Shown: positions 6,464 through 7,411 of the stretch, in pieces | How the letters are laid out: every line of letters begins with the position of its first letter | Position numbering within the stretch: position 1 is the first letter of the stretch | Program-made: the position numbers and the translations under genes | The notes under the pieces: generated by a model | Database searches by the model: none | Seen by the model: only the letters and a program-made list of their open reading frames with translations | Told to the model about the DNA's origin: nothing | NCBI GenBank assembly: GCA_934132805.1 | Contig: CAKPAB010000049.1 | Location: forward strand, 1-7,411 | Reading direction: 5' to 3' | Length of the DNA: 7,411 nt | Source: an uncultured Clostridia bacterium | GTDB lineage: Bacteria > Bacillota > Clostridia > TANB77 > CAG-508

Positions 6464-6760
6464 TCACAATTGCGTTGCAAAAATTCCAATTATAAAGCCT
6501 ATCATATTGCCAACAGCTGACATTCTACCTTTATATAGTTTATTAGACTCTGGAATCAATTCCCCAGAAACAATGTATAGCATCGCACCAGCCGCAAAGC
6601 TTAGGCAAACTGCAATTACACTTTGTGAGATTGAACCAACTATTGCTCCAAAAAATGCCCCTACCCCTGTTGTAACGCCTGATAATATTACATAAAAAAT
6701 AACCTTTGTCTTAGACATTCCTCCATTTTTCATTGGTACTGCCATTGATATTCCTTCTGG
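6464..6760 (-). pseudogene. ZIP family metal transporter, C-terminal third only (5' part lost)
   Basis: The open frame begins P-E-G-I-S-M-A-V-P-M, which is the end of the HNxPEG metal-binding helix (TM5 in ZupT-like ZIP proteins). It continues through GGMSKTKVIFYVILSGVTTGVG to the final helices SFAAGAMLYIVSGELIPES and GNMIGFIIGIFATQL, ending at TGA 6466-6464. Everything before PEG, about 60 percent of a normal 250-270 residue ZIP including the HN ligands, is absent. Upstream of 6760 the sequence changes to AT-rich DNA leading into a serine recombinase gene. The best reading is that an element integrated inside this gene and the 5' part lies beyond its other end. ATG 6745 with AAGGA 7 nt upstream could still make a 93-aa fragment, but transport activity is not expected. 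Confidence 0.8.
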
Positions 6761-6770
6761 TTGATATAAA
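6740..6770. other. putative attachment-site junction of a serine-recombinase element
   Basis: ZIP coding similarity stops at about 6760 (CCAGAAGG, encoding PEG). Beyond it, TATTTTTATATCAA and other AT-rich DNA run to the recombinase stop at 6821. Large serine recombinase genes often lie at the very end of their element next to the attachment site, as tndX does in Tn5397. The exact crossover dinucleotide cannot be seen without the other end. Confidence 0.55.
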
Positions 6771-6798
6771 AATAGACTGTTATAATTTTTATTTTTGA

Positions 6799-6818
6799 CT
6801 AATTTAATATTAAATTAG
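6799..6818. repeat. 20-bp perfect palindrome between recombinase and junction
   Basis: CTAATTTAATATTAAATTAG lies 2 bp after the recombinase stop. It could be a weak terminator hairpin (no good T-run follows on the minus strand) or a recombinase or accessory-protein binding site close to the element end. Confidence 0.5.
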
Positions 6819-6820
6819 CC

Positions 6821-7411
6821 TTATATTTTTTCTTTTAAGTTATTTAATTGTTTAAAATTGAAATATAAATCTACTTGTTTATCTTGATGAATTTCAATTC
6901 TATTGATAATTACTTTAATAATTTCTGATGTTGGTTTACTTAGACTTAGAAAATTCTGTACAACACTTTTTATCTTCTCAGTATCATCTTGTTTTGCATC
7001 TTCTTTTTTCTGCTTTATTTCTATGTATTCGTCTTCTTTTTGTCTTATTTCATCTCTAAATTTTTCCAATAATCTTTCATACATTTCCTCACTTATTTTG
7101 TTGTTTAATTTGTCTATATACATTTGGTCAATATTGTTATTTATCAGTTTTATCTCGTTTTCTAGTTTTTGAAGTATTTTTCCATAATCATATTTTGTCA
7201 TTCCTTTTTTTACTTCTAATTCTATTTTTTCACTATTTATTTTTTGAAAAAGATTTTTAATATAATCAATTACAGTTTCTTCTAAATTAGAATAGCTAAA
7301 ACCATGTGATGTGCAAAGTTTTAATTTTGAATTCCTGCGATAATTATTACATACCATATAGTAATTACCATTCTTTTTTCCTCTTACTCCTATTTTATGT
7401 TTGCATTCATA
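6821..7411 (-). CDS. large serine recombinase (site-specific integrase), C-terminal part
   Basis: 196 codons are open from the right edge of the window to TAA 6823-6821; the start, the catalytic resolvase domain and most of the recombinase domain lie outside. The visible part begins YECKHKIGVRGKKNGNYYMV, then CNNYRRNSKLKLCTSH. This is the recombinase zinc-ribbon region, with Cys ligands in ECKH, MVC and KLC. A long Lys/Glu-rich coiled coil follows (about residues 85-155, with LQKLENEIKLINNNIDQMY, then EEMYERLLEKFRDEIRQKED). The end returns to the core with IIKVIINRIEIHQDKQVDLYF, typical of the family's final strand. Such enzymes integrate and excise phages and Tn916- or Tn4451-like elements. 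The gene points towards the truncated ZIP gene, with only 60 bp between its stop and the junction, so it is most likely the integrase of the element that split that gene. Confidence 0.92.
   Translation of the reverse strand, partial: YECKHKIGVRGKKNGNYYMVCNNYRRNSKLKLCTSHGFSYSNLEETVIDYIKNLFQKINSEKIELEVKKGMTKYDYGKILQKLENEIKLINNNIDQMYIDKLNNKISEEMYERLLEKFRDEIRQKEDEYIEIKQKKEDAKQDDTEKIKSVVQNFLSLSKPTSEIIKVIINRIEIHQDKQVDLYFNFKQLNNLKEKI

Overview
The window is AT-rich DNA from a low-GC Gram-positive bacterium, very probably an uncultured spore-forming member of the Clostridia. Evidence for this is a pair of CotF-like spore coat genes, a MecA-type ClpC adaptor, a PcrA helicase, a pilin-like gene starting GITLIALVITII, strong AGGAGG-type ribosome binding sites, sigma-A promoters and ordinary TAA/TAG/TGA stops. 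All genes lie on the minus strand except mecA.

Layout. 1-157: start of a pilin-like (class III signal peptide) gene that runs off the left edge. 158-567: its unusually long upstream region. It is headed by a promoter with perfect consensus hexamers (TTGACA, 16 bp, TATAAT) and carries a 39-nt (CA)n tract inside a 57-codon reading frame, a 9-codon reading frame overlapping its end, and two inverted repeats. 568-1061: wreck of an Rpn-family (PD-(D/E)XK) nuclease gene. It has lost its start codon, its catalytic middle and its C-terminus. 1308-1934 (+): mecA with its own promoter and terminator. 2016-3026: membrane-anchored M23 endopeptidase with its own promoter. 3124-3328: a 205-bp palindromic MITE-like element with perfect 54-bp inverted arms and a possible AAGT target duplication. 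3346-3795: two small spore coat genes in one operon. 3924-6233: pcrA with a strong promoter and a terminator. 6464-6760: the last third of a ZIP metal transporter, cut off in its HNxPEG motif. 6761-7411: end of an inserted element, carrying the C-terminal 196 codons of a large serine recombinase that runs off the right edge.

Reading the whole. The housekeeping and sporulation genes (mecA, the M23 peptidase, the coat genes, pcrA) look intact, and the remodelling sits between and around them. At the right edge, a serine-recombinase element has apparently integrated into a ZIP transporter gene and left an attachment junction near 6760. In the middle there is a non-autonomous palindromic repeat. 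At the left, a decayed Rpn gene ends exactly inside the promoter of the pilin leader. The most novel feature is that leader: a microsatellite-bearing, peptide-encoding transcript that could act as a slippage or translation switch in front of a surface pilin-like protein. That function is inference; the sequence elements are directly visible.
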